Shown: positions 35,725 to 44,812 of the stretch, one piece after another
Numbering within the stretch: the stretch's first letter is position 1
Layout of the letters: every line of letters starts with the position of its first letter
NCBI RefSeq assembly: GCF_010669145.1
Contig: NZ_CP048632.1
Span: 2,748,501-2,812,500 of the forward strand
Origin: Rhizobium oryzihabitans
GTDB lineage: Bacteria; Pseudomonadota; Alphaproteobacteria; Rhizobiales; Rhizobiaceae
DNA length: 64,000 bases
Direction: 5' to 3'
Translations under genes and position numbers: made by a program
Notes under the pieces: generated by a model
The model's database searches: none
What the model was told of the DNA's origin: nothing
The model's input: the letters and a program-made list of their open reading frames with translations, nothing else

Positions 35725-35992
35725 TTTTAAGGATGCAGAGCCCGCGGCGGCTGAAGCCTGCCGCGTGGAACTGCACAAGATCGCCGAACAGGCTGCCGAT
35801 CCGGCCCTGACGGACATATATGAAATCCTTGGCGAACGCGAGCGGCGCAACCGCGCCGCGGCCGGTGGCGGCAATGTGGTGAACTTTCCCCATCTGCGCA
35901 CCCGCCAGCCCGGAGAAACGCCGTCCTTCGATATCGGGGAGGCGGCTGAGAAGGGCCGCAACATCCTGTCGTTTCGCTGGACGCGGGGTTAG
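35705..35992 (+). CDS. Hypothetical small protein following the DUF2325 gene
   Basis: A 95-residue, acidic to neutral protein starting MSDEHNNFKDAEPAAAEACR. It has a predicted helical centre (LHKIAEQAADPALTDIYEILGERERRNR) and a VVNFPHL segment, with no membrane region. It overlaps the DUF2325 gene by 20 bases in another frame, which points to co-expression. I do not recognise the family. Confidence 0.6.
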   Translation: MSDEHNNFKDAEPAAAEACRVELHKIAEQAADPALTDIYEILGERERRNRAAAGGGNVVNFPHLRTRQPGETPSFDIGEAAEKGRNILSFRWTRG

Positions 35993-36068
35993 GGTTGAAG
36001 CCTCTCGCCGAGTGTGAGGGAAGCTCCGCGCGCAATATGCGTCACGACGCAGATGCTCTAAAACACGA

Positions 36069-36434
36069 TCAGCCCTTCGGCTTTAAAAACGCGCCGGCGC
36101 AGAGCACCAGCCATCCGGCAATCATGCCGAGGCCACCGAGAGGCGCTGCGTAGGGAAACAGGCTGTGGCCGGAAAAATGCCGCGTGACGAGGTCGCCTAC
36201 GAAGACCGCCGTGCCGAGGCCGAGGATCAGTCCAGCCGGAATGGCGGTTCTGATGCGATCCGCGCCGATATGCAGCGCCACCAGCACCGGCGCATGCGCG
36301 AGCGCCATCGCGGAGGCATTGCCCAGCATATAGGTTTCGCCGGTATGGGTGGCGGCGGCGGCCAGCATGACGCCGGCAGCACCCATAAGGCCGCCCAGCA
36401 ACAGAATGAAAGCGCGCAGTCTTTCGTGGGTCAT
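36069..36434 (-). CDS. DUF423 membrane protein
   Basis: A 121-residue inner-membrane protein with four hydrophobic segments, beginning near LLGGLMGAAGVMLAAAATH and ending PLGGLGMIAGWLVLCAGAF. This is the DUF423 (YgdD-like) pattern; function unknown. It overlaps the stop of the truncated hemoglobin gene as ATGA and is probably co-translated with it. Confidence 0.85.
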   Translation of the reverse strand: MTHERLRAFILLLGGLMGAAGVMLAAAATHTGETYMLGNASAMALAHAPVLVALHIGADRIRTAIPAGLILGLGTAVFVGDLVTRHFSGHSLFPYAAPLGGLGMIAGWLVLCAGAFLKPKG

Positions 36435-36832
36435 GATTTATCCGCTTCCTGATTCTGCATGTGAAAGGCCAGTCGCTCCACCGGTGCCCAGATGATGTCC
36501 CGGAGCTTCGGGTTTTCGATGGTCTCTTCCATCGCGCGGCGGAAGCAGAGCAGCCACTCATCCCGTTCGGCGGGCCCGATGGGCGCCACGAAATGACGCC
36601 GGCGCAGCATCGGGTGGCCGTGTTTTTCGACATAGACCGGCGGTCCGCCAAGATATCCGGTCAGATAATCGTAGAACTTGCTTTCGCTGCCGGAGAGATC
36701 GGCGGGATGGATGGCGCGGCAATGCGCCGCCTCGGGCAAAGTGTCCATCAATTCATAGAAGCGCCGCGTCAAGGCTTTGACCGTCGCATCGCCGCCGATC
36801 GCTTCATAAAGGGTAATGGTCTCGCCGCTCAC
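36431..36832 (-). CDS. Group II truncated hemoglobin
   Basis: A 133-residue heme protein of the TrHbO type. Features are LYEAIGG at the start, RFYELMDTLPEAAHCRAIHP, YLTGYLGGPPVYVEKHGHPMLRRRHF with the proximal His, and the G8 Trp in RDEWLLCFRRAME. Group II proteins bind oxygen and nitric oxide and are linked to redox and nitrosative stress. It begins 102 bases from the HepT gene end and is coupled to the DUF423 gene. Confidence 0.88.
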   Translation of the reverse strand: MSGETITLYEAIGGDATVKALTRRFYELMDTLPEAAHCRAIHPADLSGSESKFYDYLTGYLGGPPVYVEKHGHPMLRRRHFVAPIGPAERDEWLLCFRRAMEETIENPKLRDIIWAPVERLAFHMQNQEADKS

Positions 36833-36933
36833 ATCCCGCCTCCTTGAACCCTGCGGCCCTTATCGCTTTCCGGGGCGGGAAGAGCAACAGGTAAAGGCGG
36901 GATGCGACATTTGCGACAGTACGGTGGCAAATT

Positions 36934-37287
36934 TCACCTTTCGGATTCGATAGACCGTTGAATAGTCTGAACAGCGATTTTGAGCGGAGCTACATGCTCG
37001 GTTACGACCGCCCAAACCACATCGTCGGCGATCTTATGATATTCATGACGAAGAATATTTCCGATACCGCGAATCTGCTTCCACGGTACATCTGGTGCGA
37101 GGTTTAGCAATTCTTCCGGTATATGGCGGGATGCCTCCGAAACGATTTCCAATGCGCGCTGCACAGCAAGCTTCAGCAGCCAATTTTGCTGGAAATCAGC
37201 AAGTGATAGACCTGCGGTGTGGGTCTCTATGCCGTCTATGGCTTCCAGAATTTCTGTGAGAACGGGCCTGACTTTGCGCCGGATCAT
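36934..37287 (-). CDS. HepT-like ribonuclease toxin (DUF86)
   Basis: A 117-residue helical protein of the HepT/DUF86 family. The active-site pattern RX4-6HXY is seen in IRGIGNILRHEYHKI near residue 82. It resembles HepT toxins that act as RNases in type VII-like toxin-antitoxin pairs. Its ATG overlaps the stop of the nucleotidyltransferase gene (TGATG), the usual order for MntA-HepT modules. The coding region is somewhat AT-richer than its neighbours, in keeping with acquisition. Confidence 0.85.
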   Translation of the reverse strand: MIRRKVRPVLTEILEAIDGIETHTAGLSLADFQQNWLLKLAVQRALEIVSEASRHIPEELLNLAPDVPWKQIRGIGNILRHEYHKIADDVVWAVVTEHVAPLKIAVQTIQRSIESER

Positions 37288-37583
37288 CAGAATATCCGCA
37301 CTGCAGATTGCTCGATGTCAGTTCGAAGCATCGGGTGAAGACTGTTGCGTGTCGTCACGTCCACTTCCACTTCCAGTTCTTCTTCCAGAAACTGCTTGAT
37401 ACCGACGAGATCAATCAAGGAGAAACGGCGACCCGGATCATAGTCGATGAAGATGTCCAAGTCGCTTGAGGCCATGGCTTCATTGCGGGCGGTCGATCCA
37501 AAGAGATACAGCGAAGTCGCGCCCATGCTTTTCACTGCTTGGGCGTGCTGTTTGAGCTTTCTGATCGCGTCCGTTCTCTTCAT
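37287..37583 (-). CDS. MntA-like minimal nucleotidyltransferase antitoxin
   Basis: A 98-residue minimal nucleotidyltransferase. The signature GSTARNEAMASSDLDIFIDY (GSX10DXD) near residue 29 is intact, so it should be catalytically able. MntA proteins AMPylate HepT to neutralise it. It overlaps the HepT start and lies 36 bases beyond the phosphomannomutase 3' end, between unrelated housekeeping-type genes. Confidence 0.85.
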   Translation of the reverse strand: MKRTDAIRKLKQHAQAVKSMGATSLYLFGSTARNEAMASSDLDIFIDYDPGRRFSLIDLVGIKQFLEEELEVEVDVTTRNSLHPMLRTDIEQSAVRIF

Positions 37584-37619
37584 GCGTTCAACTTACATCA
37601 TCCCGCATGCGCCATCCAC

Positions 37620-39035
37620 TCATCCGAAATTGCGGATGAGATCGAGCCCCTTGTTGAGAAGCATTTCGGCTTCATCCTGATTGGCGGCCTCGACATAGCA
37701 GCGCATTTCCGGAGCGTTGCCGGAAGGGCGGAAATGGATGGTGCTGCCGTCGGTGAGTGACACGCGCAGGCCGTCAATGTCGCTCAGCGCCTTGACCTTG
37801 CCGACCGGCGCAAGGAAGGTTTCGAGATTATCCTTCGAGGCGCGCAGATGTGCCATGAGCGCGGCGCTCTTTTCCTGCGCGAAGTTCTCCAGACGGTCGG
37901 CGGCGGCAACCGGCAGCCTGTAGGCGGCTGCGATTTGCGACAAAGGTTTTTTCTGTTCGGCGGACAGAAGCAACACGGCAAGGACAGGCAGGAAGCTGTC
38001 GCGCGTCGGCAGCGGCGAAAGCGGCCTGCCGTTGAGGGTGAATGCAGAGGCGGTCAACAGGCCGCCATTGGCCTCGAAGCCCATGACGCCGTTCTTTCCC
38101 TCGGCAAGCGCTTCACCCATGCCGGCGATCACGAAAGGTGAGCCGACCCTGGTGCGGACGACCTCGAACGAACCGCTCGCTTCAATGCCGGAATTGGAGG
38201 TGACGGGGGTGACGACCACGCCGGCGTCGAGAAAATTGGCGGTAATAAGCCCGATCAGGTCGCCGCGCAGCGGCACGCCGTTTTCATCGGCGAGCAGGGG
38301 ACGGTCGCCGTCGCCATCGGCGGAAACGATGGCGTCCAGACCGTGTTGCGGCGCCCACTCCTTAAGAAGTTCCAGCGTTTCCGGCGAAACTGCCTCGGTA
38401 TCGACCGGAATGAACGTCTCTGAACGGCCGAGCGGCACGACCTCTGCGCCATAATGGGCGAGAACGTCGACGAAGAGATCGCGCGCCACCGTGCTGTGCT
38501 GGTAGACGCCGATCTTCAGGCCCGACAGCGCCTTTTCCGGCAGCAGCGCGATATTGCGCTCGTAGAAAAGTTCGGCTGCGATTGCGGAATGATCCTCTGC
38601 CGTTGCGGCCTCGTCGCTGATGCCTTCAGCCTCGACCTCGGCTGCGATTGCGGCAATCGCCGTTTCGTCCTGCTTGTCGATTTCGCCGTCGGGACGATAG
38701 AACTTGATGCCGTTGCGGTCGGCTGGAATATGCGAGCCGGTGATCATCAGCGCTCCGGCCTTCAGGGAAAGTCCGTAAAGTGCCAGTGCCGGCGTCGGTA
38801 CCGTGCCGCAATCAAGTGGTGTCAGGCCGGCCTTTTTCAGCGCGGCGATGCAGGTTGCGGAAACATCCGGGCTCGAATCGCGAAAATCGCGGGCCACGAG
38901 AATGGGGTCTCCCGCCTTTGCCTGGCCCGATGCGAGAAGGTGCCTTGCAAATGCCGTGGCGTAGACGGCGGAGGCTTTTCCTTTCAGATCGACAGAGAGG
39001 CCGCGAAGGCCGCTCGTTCCAAATTTCAGGCTCAT
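37620..39035 (-). CDS. Phosphomannomutase / phosphohexomutase
   Basis: A 471-residue alpha-D-phosphohexomutase. The substrate-serine loop is ALMITGSHIPADRNGIKFY, where the phosphorylated Ser is in GSHIP; the metal loop is SADGDGDRPLLADE, the sugar loop GFEANGGLL and the phosphate loop FRPSGNAPEMR. GSHIP rather than the usual ASHNP marks the NoeK/phosphomannomutase type. It makes mannose-1-phosphate for sugar nucleotides. The ATG at 39035 (MSLKFGTSGLRG) has a GGAG site; upstream extension is rejected. It diverges from the polysaccharide cluster to the right and probably supplies it. Confidence 0.92.
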   Translation of the reverse strand: MSLKFGTSGLRGLSVDLKGKASAVYATAFARHLLASGQAKAGDPILVARDFRDSSPDVSATCIAALKKAGLTPLDCGTVPTPALALYGLSLKAGALMITGSHIPADRNGIKFYRPDGEIDKQDETAIAAIAAEVEAEGISDEAATAEDHSAIAAELFYERNIALLPEKALSGLKIGVYQHSTVARDLFVDVLAHYGAEVVPLGRSETFIPVDTEAVSPETLELLKEWAPQHGLDAIVSADGDGDRPLLADENGVPLRGDLIGLITANFLDAGVVVTPVTSNSGIEASGSFEVVRTRVGSPFVIAGMGEALAEGKNGVMGFEANGGLLTASAFTLNGRPLSPLPTRDSFLPVLAVLLLSAEQKKPLSQIAAAYRLPVAAADRLENFAQEKSAALMAHLRASKDNLETFLAPVGKVKALSDIDGLRVSLTDGSTIHFRPSGNAPEMRCYVEAANQDEAEMLLNKGLDLIRNFG

Positions 39036-39292
39036 GCCAAACTCCGTTTCGATAAAATCTTTGAGGTTCAAATGGATAATACAAAAATATAACGCCTGAA
39101 AGAACCGTATCGATCCATCCAAGTCAATCGTCTCTTTCATGGCGGCCGGGAATAGGCAATGATGGCGGGAATGACGCAGGTAACCTAAAATTCACCCGTC
39201 ATATTTAAACTTGCCCGCTAATGGCGGCCTTGGCGACGGTGAAAACCATCTGTTGCCGGCCTTTTTGTGGTTCGTTCGAGTTGGATTGGCTG

Positions 39293-40915
39293 ATGTACAG
39301 GCTTCAAAAGGCGGGACATAAGCAGGCACGTCCGCTGGATGAAAAAGCGGCGCCCGCCGCCAGACCCCACGGTTCCCTGCTGGACGATCTGGTGGATGAG
39401 GACGAGGTTTTTGAGCGCACGGTGCTGAAGGAGCATCTTGAGCCGAAGCCGGCGGCCGCCGTTGCCGAGCCAGCCCCGACTGATAAACCCGTCAGGGCGG
39501 CATCGCCGACCGGGAGCCTCGCGAATGCGCTGCCAGGCCTGAAATATATCGACAGGATCGGCCTGGATGATGTGCTCACCTGGCTGCGCAACGGCATTGT
39601 CTGGATCGTGCTTGCGATCATTCTCTGCATCGCCGCCGCACTCTCCTATGCCTATGTGACACCGCCGCGTTACACCGCCTATACGGATATCGTCGTCAAC
39701 CCCTCCAACCTCAACGTTGTCAGTGACGGGGTGTTTTCGCCGAACCAGCAGCGTGACACCCAGATTCTCGAGGTGGAGAGCAAGCTGCGCACCATCACGT
39801 CGCGCAATGTGCTGGCGCGGGTGGTGGACGAGCTGAAGCTCGATCAGGACCAGGAATTCATAACGCCGCCGCCGCTTGCGCGGCTGAAGGCGATTTTTTC
39901 ATCGAAGCCGGAAGATGGCGATAACAAGGTCGGGGCGCTTCGTTCGCTTGGAGACCGGGTGGCCGCCGAGCGCGATCCGCGTTCCTTCGTGGTGACGCTT
40001 TCTGTCTGGACCAATGACGCCGAAAAATCCGTGCTGGTCTCCAAGGCCATCGTCAAGGCTTTCGAAAGCGAGCTGTTTCAGACGACCTCCGACAGCAGCC
40101 AGCGCATCGTCGACGATTTGAGGACGCGGCTTGAGGAAATGCGCGAGAACGTGACGGAGGCCGAAAAGCGCGTTGCGGATTTTCGCCGTGAAAACGGCCT
40201 GCAGGAGAATAACGGCCAGCTGGTCAGCAATCTTGCGTCCGGCGAGCTGAATGCGCAGGTTCTTGCGGCGCAGCAGCGGGTCATTCAGGAGGAATCGCGC
40301 CTCAAGCAGATGGAGGCGGCGATCGCCCAGAACCGCACGCAGAGCGACGCCATCTTCGACAGCCAGACCATGAACACCATCCGCGCGCAATACAGCACCC
40401 TGCAGCAGCAGATCGGTGCGATGACGCTGACCTATGGCGCGCGCCATCCGCGCCTCGCAACGGCGGGGGCGGAACGCGCCATGCTGGAACGCGGCATCGC
40501 GGATGAGGCGCAGCGCATTCTGCAGGCCGCCAAGACGAATGTCGCGGAGGCCCGCTCCTCGCTCGATGCCCTGAGGCTGAAGGCCGTGGCGGAACGCGCC
40601 AACGTCTTCACCGATAACGAGTCGCAGGTGCGCCTGCGCGATCTGGAGCGTGACGCCAACTCGGCCGCGGCGATCTACGAGACCTATCTCAACCGTTCGC
40701 GCCAGATCGCCGAGCAGCAGACAATCGATGCCACCAATGTGCGGGTGATTTCGCAGCCGGTGGCGCCCAATTCCAGGAGCTGGCCGCCGGGCAAGCTGAT
40801 CTTCCTGATCGCCGGCGGCGCGGGCGGACTGTTCCTTGGCCTTGGCATCGCCATAGCGCTTGGGCTTCTGTCTTATCTGCGCCGCAACGATCACGAGGAA
40901 ATCGCGGCGCGCTAG
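39293..40915 (+). CDS. Exopolysaccharide chain-length / export protein (Wzz-GumC type)
   Basis: A 540-residue polysaccharide co-polymerase. It has two membrane segments, about residues 100-120 (GIVWIVLAIILCIAAALSYA) and 500-525 (LIFLIAGGAGGLFLGLGIAI), flanking a long periplasmic coiled-coil domain (DLRTRLEEMRENVTEAEKRVADF). The motif RSWPPGK before the second helix is the usual PCP signature. There is no C-terminal tyrosine-kinase ATPase, so it is the PCP2-type without kinase. The start is uncertain: ATGs at 39221 and 39293 both lack strong ribosome sites. It begins the exopolysaccharide cluster. Confidence 0.88.
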   Translation: MYRLQKAGHKQARPLDEKAAPAARPHGSLLDDLVDEDEVFERTVLKEHLEPKPAAAVAEPAPTDKPVRAASPTGSLANALPGLKYIDRIGLDDVLTWLRNGIVWIVLAIILCIAAALSYAYVTPPRYTAYTDIVVNPSNLNVVSDGVFSPNQQRDTQILEVESKLRTITSRNVLARVVDELKLDQDQEFITPPPLARLKAIFSSKPEDGDNKVGALRSLGDRVAAERDPRSFVVTLSVWTNDAEKSVLVSKAIVKAFESELFQTTSDSSQRIVDDLRTRLEEMRENVTEAEKRVADFRRENGLQENNGQLVSNLASGELNAQVLAAQQRVIQEESRLKQMEAAIAQNRTQSDAIFDSQTMNTIRAQYSTLQQQIGAMTLTYGARHPRLATAGAERAMLERGIADEAQRILQAAKTNVAEARSSLDALRLKAVAERANVFTDNESQVRLRDLERDANSAAAIYETYLNRSRQIAEQQTIDATNVRVISQPVAPNSRSWPPGKLIFLIAGGAGGLFLGLGIAIALGLLSYLRRNDHEEIAAR

Positions 40916-40940
40916 CCCAAGGACGATGGCCGGGGTCCGC

Positions 40941-41150
40941 TTATTCCTCGGAAATCAGGCCGTCATAAACCTCAAGCAGGGCGGCGGCGATGGCGGCACC
41001 CAGCGCATTGCCCGCGTCGCGAATACCGGCCTCGTCGCCGTCGCGGACGGAGACGGCAAGATCGGACGCTTCGTTTGCGACGATTTCCTTCGCCCGCTCT
41101 ATCGCCCAAAGGCCGAAGTCGCCGCGGTTGTCGATCGATATGGTTTCCAT
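40941..41150 (-). CDS. Small hypothetical protein
   Basis: A 69-residue acidic helical protein starting METISIDNRGDFGLWAIERA, with no signal or membrane segment. A GAAGG ribosome site lies eight bases before the ATG, and codon use matches its neighbours. It lies convergent to the chain-length gene. Family not recognised. Confidence 0.55.
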   Translation of the reverse strand: METISIDNRGDFGLWAIERAKEIVANEASDLAVSVRDGDEAGIRDAGNALGAAIAAALLEVYDGLISEE

Positions 41151-41233
41151 GGTCGGGACCTTCTGCGTGGTTTGGTTTCGCCGTCCCTTAACCCATCGGT
41201 AGCAAAACCGGAATAGGACGGAGAGGGCATGTG

Positions 41234-41247
41234 TGAGTGCGCACTCA
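41234..41247. promoter_or_regulatory. Perfect 14-bp palindrome
   Basis: TGAGTGCGCACTCA lies between the divergent small gene (start 41150) and the WecB-type glycosyltransferase (start 41367). It is a candidate operator; no regulator is known. Confidence 0.4.
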
Positions 41248-41366
41248 ACCTTCAGGCGTATAAATTGCTTGCCTCAAGCTACGGATTTATAAAAATATTA
41301 ATGATAGTTCTTCGTAGTGTTTGAAGCCTTATGGCCTAGCATCTGCGTGAATATAACAATGAAACG

Positions 41367-42209
41367 ATGCCTATCTTGGACACCGGACAGAATATGACAG
41401 GGAGAGACATCCCGGATTTGGAAGGACCTGGCGCAGTCTGGCCGGTTATTCCGCTTGCGGCTTTACCCATCACTGACGCGACGATCGACGAGACGGCACA
41501 GGATTTCATTCTGCGCGCGGAAGGCGAGCGCGTGGCCGGCACGAGGCCGTTTTATTCGACATCGGCGAATGGCCAGGTCATCGCTCTCTGCCATCAGGAC
41601 AAGGAATTCGACGCCATGCTGCGGCAGGCGGACCAGATTCACGCCGACGGCATGTCGCTGGTGATCTTTTCCCGCAAGTTCTGCAGCAAGGCGCTCAGGG
41701 AACGCGTCGCGACCACGGATCTCGTTCATGCGGTGGCCCGCAGGGCCGAAGAGACGGGTGCGCGTTTTTATTTCCTCGGCGGCTCCGAAGAGGTGAACCG
41801 CGCTGCGGTTGAGGAAATGCAGAGGCTCTATCCGCGCCTGATCTTCTCGGGCAGGCGCAACGGCTATTTCAAACGGGATGAAGAGGAGGCGATTCTTTCC
41901 GATATCGTCGCCTCACAGACCGATATTCTCTGGGTCGGCTTTGGCATACCGCTGGAGCAACGGTTCGTTTCGCGCAATCTCGACAGGCTTTCCGGCATTG
42001 CGGTCATTAAGACGTGCGGCGGGCTGTTCGATTTTCTTGCCGGCAAGAACAGCAGAGCGCCGCAATGGATGCAGGATATGGGGCTCGAATGGCTCTACAG
42101 GGCCATGCTTGAACCGAAACGTCTCGGCAAGCGCTATCTGCTGACCAATCCGATCGCCATCTATTCGCTGCTGAAACATCGCTATACGGCTTCCGGTCAG
42201 AACCGGTAA
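41367..42209 (+). CDS. WecB/TagA/CpsF-family glycosyltransferase
   Basis: A 280-residue GT26-family enzyme. Motifs are TSANGQVIALCHQDKEFDAML, IHADGMSLVIFSR, RFYFLGGSEEVNRAAVEEM and ILWVGFGIPLEQRF, then a C-terminal QWMQDMGLEWLYRAMLEPKRLGKRYLLTNP. Such enzymes add N-acetylmannosaminuronic acid, glucuronic acid or similar sugars onto lipid-linked intermediates at the inner face of the membrane. The exact sugar is unknown. It lies in the exopolysaccharide cluster, 452 bases after the chain-length gene. Confidence 0.9.
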   Translation: MPILDTGQNMTGRDIPDLEGPGAVWPVIPLAALPITDATIDETAQDFILRAEGERVAGTRPFYSTSANGQVIALCHQDKEFDAMLRQADQIHADGMSLVIFSRKFCSKALRERVATTDLVHAVARRAEETGARFYFLGGSEEVNRAAVEEMQRLYPRLIFSGRRNGYFKRDEEEAILSDIVASQTDILWVGFGIPLEQRFVSRNLDRLSGIAVIKTCGGLFDFLAGKNSRAPQWMQDMGLEWLYRAMLEPKRLGKRYLLTNPIAIYSLLKHRYTASGQNR

Positions 42210-42385
42210 GTCTTGCCACGGCAAGGTCCGGTATCCGCAGCCCGCTCCCCGCACCCTACATAAGGCCATTCTAACGTATTGGATGAATGCGTCCTCGTGC
42301 CGAAATTCGTTGCAACTGCGCGCAACGGCGCTACATTAGGCGGATATTAGAAATTTATTCGAATCAGAGATATTTGAGGACAGCG

Positions 42386-42634
42386 ATGGTTATTACGTCC
42401 GTTTCTCTTTTCATATATGGAATTGGTACCGTTACCTCTCTTGCCATGACCTATATCGAAGGTGCCCGCCGCGACAGGGATTGGGACCTTTATCGGGTGA
42501 CAGGTATCATCCTTTGCTTTTTCTGGCCGGTTCTGGTGCCGCTTCTCATTCTCGCGGCTGTGTTTTCGTCATTCGGTTTCCAGAAACGACGCATGAGCCC
42601 GTATTCTCTGCGCAGGGAAAAAAGCCTGAGCTGA
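42386..42634 (+). CDS. Small membrane protein in the polysaccharide cluster
   Basis: An 82-residue protein starting MVITSVSLFIYGIGTVTSLA with two membrane helices (about residues 3-20 and 38-60) and a short basic tail. The ATG at 42386 has a GAGG ribosome site; a longer frame from 42287 is less likely. Family not recognised. It follows the WecB-type gene by 176 bases and converges with the next glycosyltransferase. Confidence 0.6.
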   Translation: MVITSVSLFIYGIGTVTSLAMTYIEGARRDRDWDLYRVTGIILCFFWPVLVPLLILAAVFSSFGFQKRRMSPYSLRREKSLS

Positions 42635-42668
42635 GAAGCCGGGACCTGCGGCTGGAACGGCTCTTTGT

Positions 42669-43613
42669 TCAGGCCTTTTTCGCCGGCGCCTTGTAAGGTG
42701 TGAGGGTGATGCCGAGGCTTGCCATGACGCGGCCGATGGACATCAGCGGCGGATGGGTGGCGGGCAGCAGCGATCCAGTTTTAAAGAATGCGGAGACGGC
42801 GCGGACCAGCGACAGGCAGAGGCTGACGGCGTTTTTGGCGGCAAGCGTGAGCCCGCCCGTCAGGCCGGGGCGACGGGCGCGGTCGATGCTGTAATTGATG
42901 ATGCCGGTTCTGAGCGAGCGCTCCATGATCCAGCGCGGCGCCATGCGGTTTTCCGGCACATATTCGATGATGAGGGCTTGAGCGTTCCAGGCGAATTTGA
43001 AACCGGCCTTGCGGCAGCGGGTGAAGAAATCCATGTCGCCGCCGCCGAGGAAATTGAACTGCACGTCGAATTCCGGTTTTGCCAGCGTTTCGAAAACACG
43101 CCTTGAGATCAGGCAGTTACCCGATCCGTGAATTTGATCGACCGGGCCGGTCGGCGCCTCGATGGAGCCGAACAGCGGATGCGACAGCACCGCCTTCGAT
43201 GCGGGCGCGTCGAATTCGCGGTTGACCGGACCGCCGACGATATCGGCGCCGAAGGACCGTGCAGCCGAGACCATCTCGGCAAGCCAGACGGGGGAGGCCG
43301 CCTCGTCGTCATCGATCATCAGGAACCACTCAGCGGAAGGGTAGCTCTGCCGCGCTGTGCGAAACGCCGTGTTGATGGCGTAACAATTGCCCTGCGTCGG
43401 CTCCACAAGCGCCTGGCCTGTCACTTCATTTTCGGCAAAGAAGGAGCGCGCAACGGCAAGGCCTGCCTGACCTGCGCCATCATTATCGACCACGACGATG
43501 GCGAAGGGAAAATCGACCTTCTGGGCCAAGAGCGATGCCAATGTCTTGCGCAGGCCTTCCGGCCTGCGAAAACTTGGAATGCACACCACCGCTTCCGGCA
43601 TGATCTCGGACAT
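42669..43613 (-). CDS. Glycosyltransferase family 2
   Basis: A 314-residue GT-A glycosyltransferase. The nucleotide-sugar fold starts VVCIPSFRRPEGLRKTLASL, with metal-binding DDDE in WFLMIDDDEAASP near residue 98 and a conserved GGGDMDFFTRCRKAGFKF. The C-terminal part has a hydrophobic stretch that could touch the membrane. It begins eight bases after the stop of a second GT2 gene, so both are one operon. Its sugar and acceptor are unknown. Confidence 0.9.
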   Translation of the reverse strand: MSEIMPEAVVCIPSFRRPEGLRKTLASLLAQKVDFPFAIVVVDNDGAGQAGLAVARSFFAENEVTGQALVEPTQGNCYAINTAFRTARQSYPSAEWFLMIDDDEAASPVWLAEMVSAARSFGADIVGGPVNREFDAPASKAVLSHPLFGSIEAPTGPVDQIHGSGNCLISRRVFETLAKPEFDVQFNFLGGGDMDFFTRCRKAGFKFAWNAQALIIEYVPENRMAPRWIMERSLRTGIINYSIDRARRPGLTGGLTLAAKNAVSLCLSLVRAVSAFFKTGSLLPATHPPLMSIGRVMASLGITLTPYKAPAKKA

Positions 43614-43621
43614 GGAAACTC

Positions 43622-44548
43622 CTAAATACCGGCAAGCGCTGCGGCAGAAAAAACGACGGCGCGCAGGCTTTGGCGCGGGCGGTTGAGGAAAGTATCGGCA
43701 AGTGCCGAAACGGCCTCGCGATAGCGGCGGGCGCGAAAGGCCTGCGCCACCGTATAGGCGTTCATGTGATTTTCGGACCTGTGACGGAGCCGCCTCAGCT
43801 CCTGCGGTGCAATGGCGGCGACGATGGCGGGGTCCGAAAACACCGCCTCGATCGCCGGTTCACAATCCCGGAACGTCAAAAGCCGGTTCATCATCACGCT
43901 TGTCCTGTGCACCCGGTAATCCAGAATATGCTGGCCCGGCAGATAGACGAAGCGGCCGGCGGCGGCCAGTCTGCACCAGCCGTACCAGTCTTCCGCATAA
44001 CGCAATGTTTCGTCAAAACCGCCGAAATCCTGAAAGATGCGGGTGCGGACCAGCATGATGCCGCCATTGACGATGAAGTTCCCACCCAGAAGCGGCTGCA
44101 GAATGAAACCACCGGGCTTTTCCCGCCGGCGGATGAGATTGCGCCGGCCAATCTTGGCGCCGTTCTCGTCAATGCGTTCGTAGTCGCCGTAGACGGCAAC
44201 GACATCCGGCGCGGAGGCGCCGGCGCAAAGGGCCGCGATCGCGCCCGGTTTCAGGCGGTCGTCCGCATCGAGAAACATTGTCCATTCGCCGCGCGCCTGC
44301 GAAAGGCCGAAATTGCGCACGGCGGAAACGCCCTGCCGGCCCTGCGGCCGCGCAAGCAGTTTCACGCGTGGATCGGCAAAACTTTGCACCTTCTGCGCCG
44401 TGGCGTCGGTGGAGCCGTCATCGACGACCAGCACTTCGCAGACGGTTTCGCCCTGAAACAACACGCTTTCGATCGCTTCCACGATGTAACGCTCACCGTT
44501 GCGAACGGGAATGACAATCGAGACGGAAACCAAGACTTTAAACTCCAT
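43622..44548 (-). CDS. Glycosyltransferase family 2
   Basis: A 308-residue GT2 enzyme starting MEFKVLVSVSIVIPVRNGER. The GT-A features are VLVVDDGSTDATAQKVQSF and the DXD MFLDADDRLKPGA near residue 90, followed by MLVRTRIFQDFGGFDETLRYAEDWYGWCRLA. The ATG at 44548 is preferred; a GTG at 44572 would add eight residues. It is the first gene of a two-gene glycosyltransferase operon, divergent from the GH10 gene. Confidence 0.9.
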   Translation of the reverse strand: MEFKVLVSVSIVIPVRNGERYIVEAIESVLFQGETVCEVLVVDDGSTDATAQKVQSFADPRVKLLARPQGRQGVSAVRNFGLSQARGEWTMFLDADDRLKPGAIAALCAGASAPDVVAVYGDYERIDENGAKIGRRNLIRRREKPGGFILQPLLGGNFIVNGGIMLVRTRIFQDFGGFDETLRYAEDWYGWCRLAAAGRFVYLPGQHILDYRVHRTSVMMNRLLTFRDCEPAIEAVFSDPAIVAAIAPQELRRLRHRSENHMNAYTVAQAFRARRYREAVSALADTFLNRPRQSLRAVVFSAAALAGI

Positions 44549-44691
44549 AAGGCGTGGGCCAAGAATTCGCACAGTGAAGTTACTACCCGATTAAGCGGGC
44601 TTGCGCCAATTGTGACGTGGTATAGCGTCAGTTAACCTTGCAAATCTTTAATATCCTTTTGGCATGATTGAGATGTTATGTTTTGAGAATT

Positions 44692-44730
44692 AGAGCGCCC
44701 TTCGTCCTTTCGGATGTATCAGGACGCTCT
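44692..44730. repeat. AGAGCG-type hairpin repeat upstream of the GH10 gene
   Basis: AGAGCGCCCT (44692-44701) and AGGACGCTCT (44721-44730) pair in nine of ten positions. It is related to the rhizobial AGAGCG repeat at 1149-1200 and lies 83 bases before the glycanase ATG. Confidence 0.5.
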
Positions 44731-44812
44731 GAAACTTTTGATCTGCGTATCGTTCCTGTCGAGAATCCATCGCGATTTTCGACCGATGCGCCGGAGTTGC
44801 GGAGGCGGGTAA

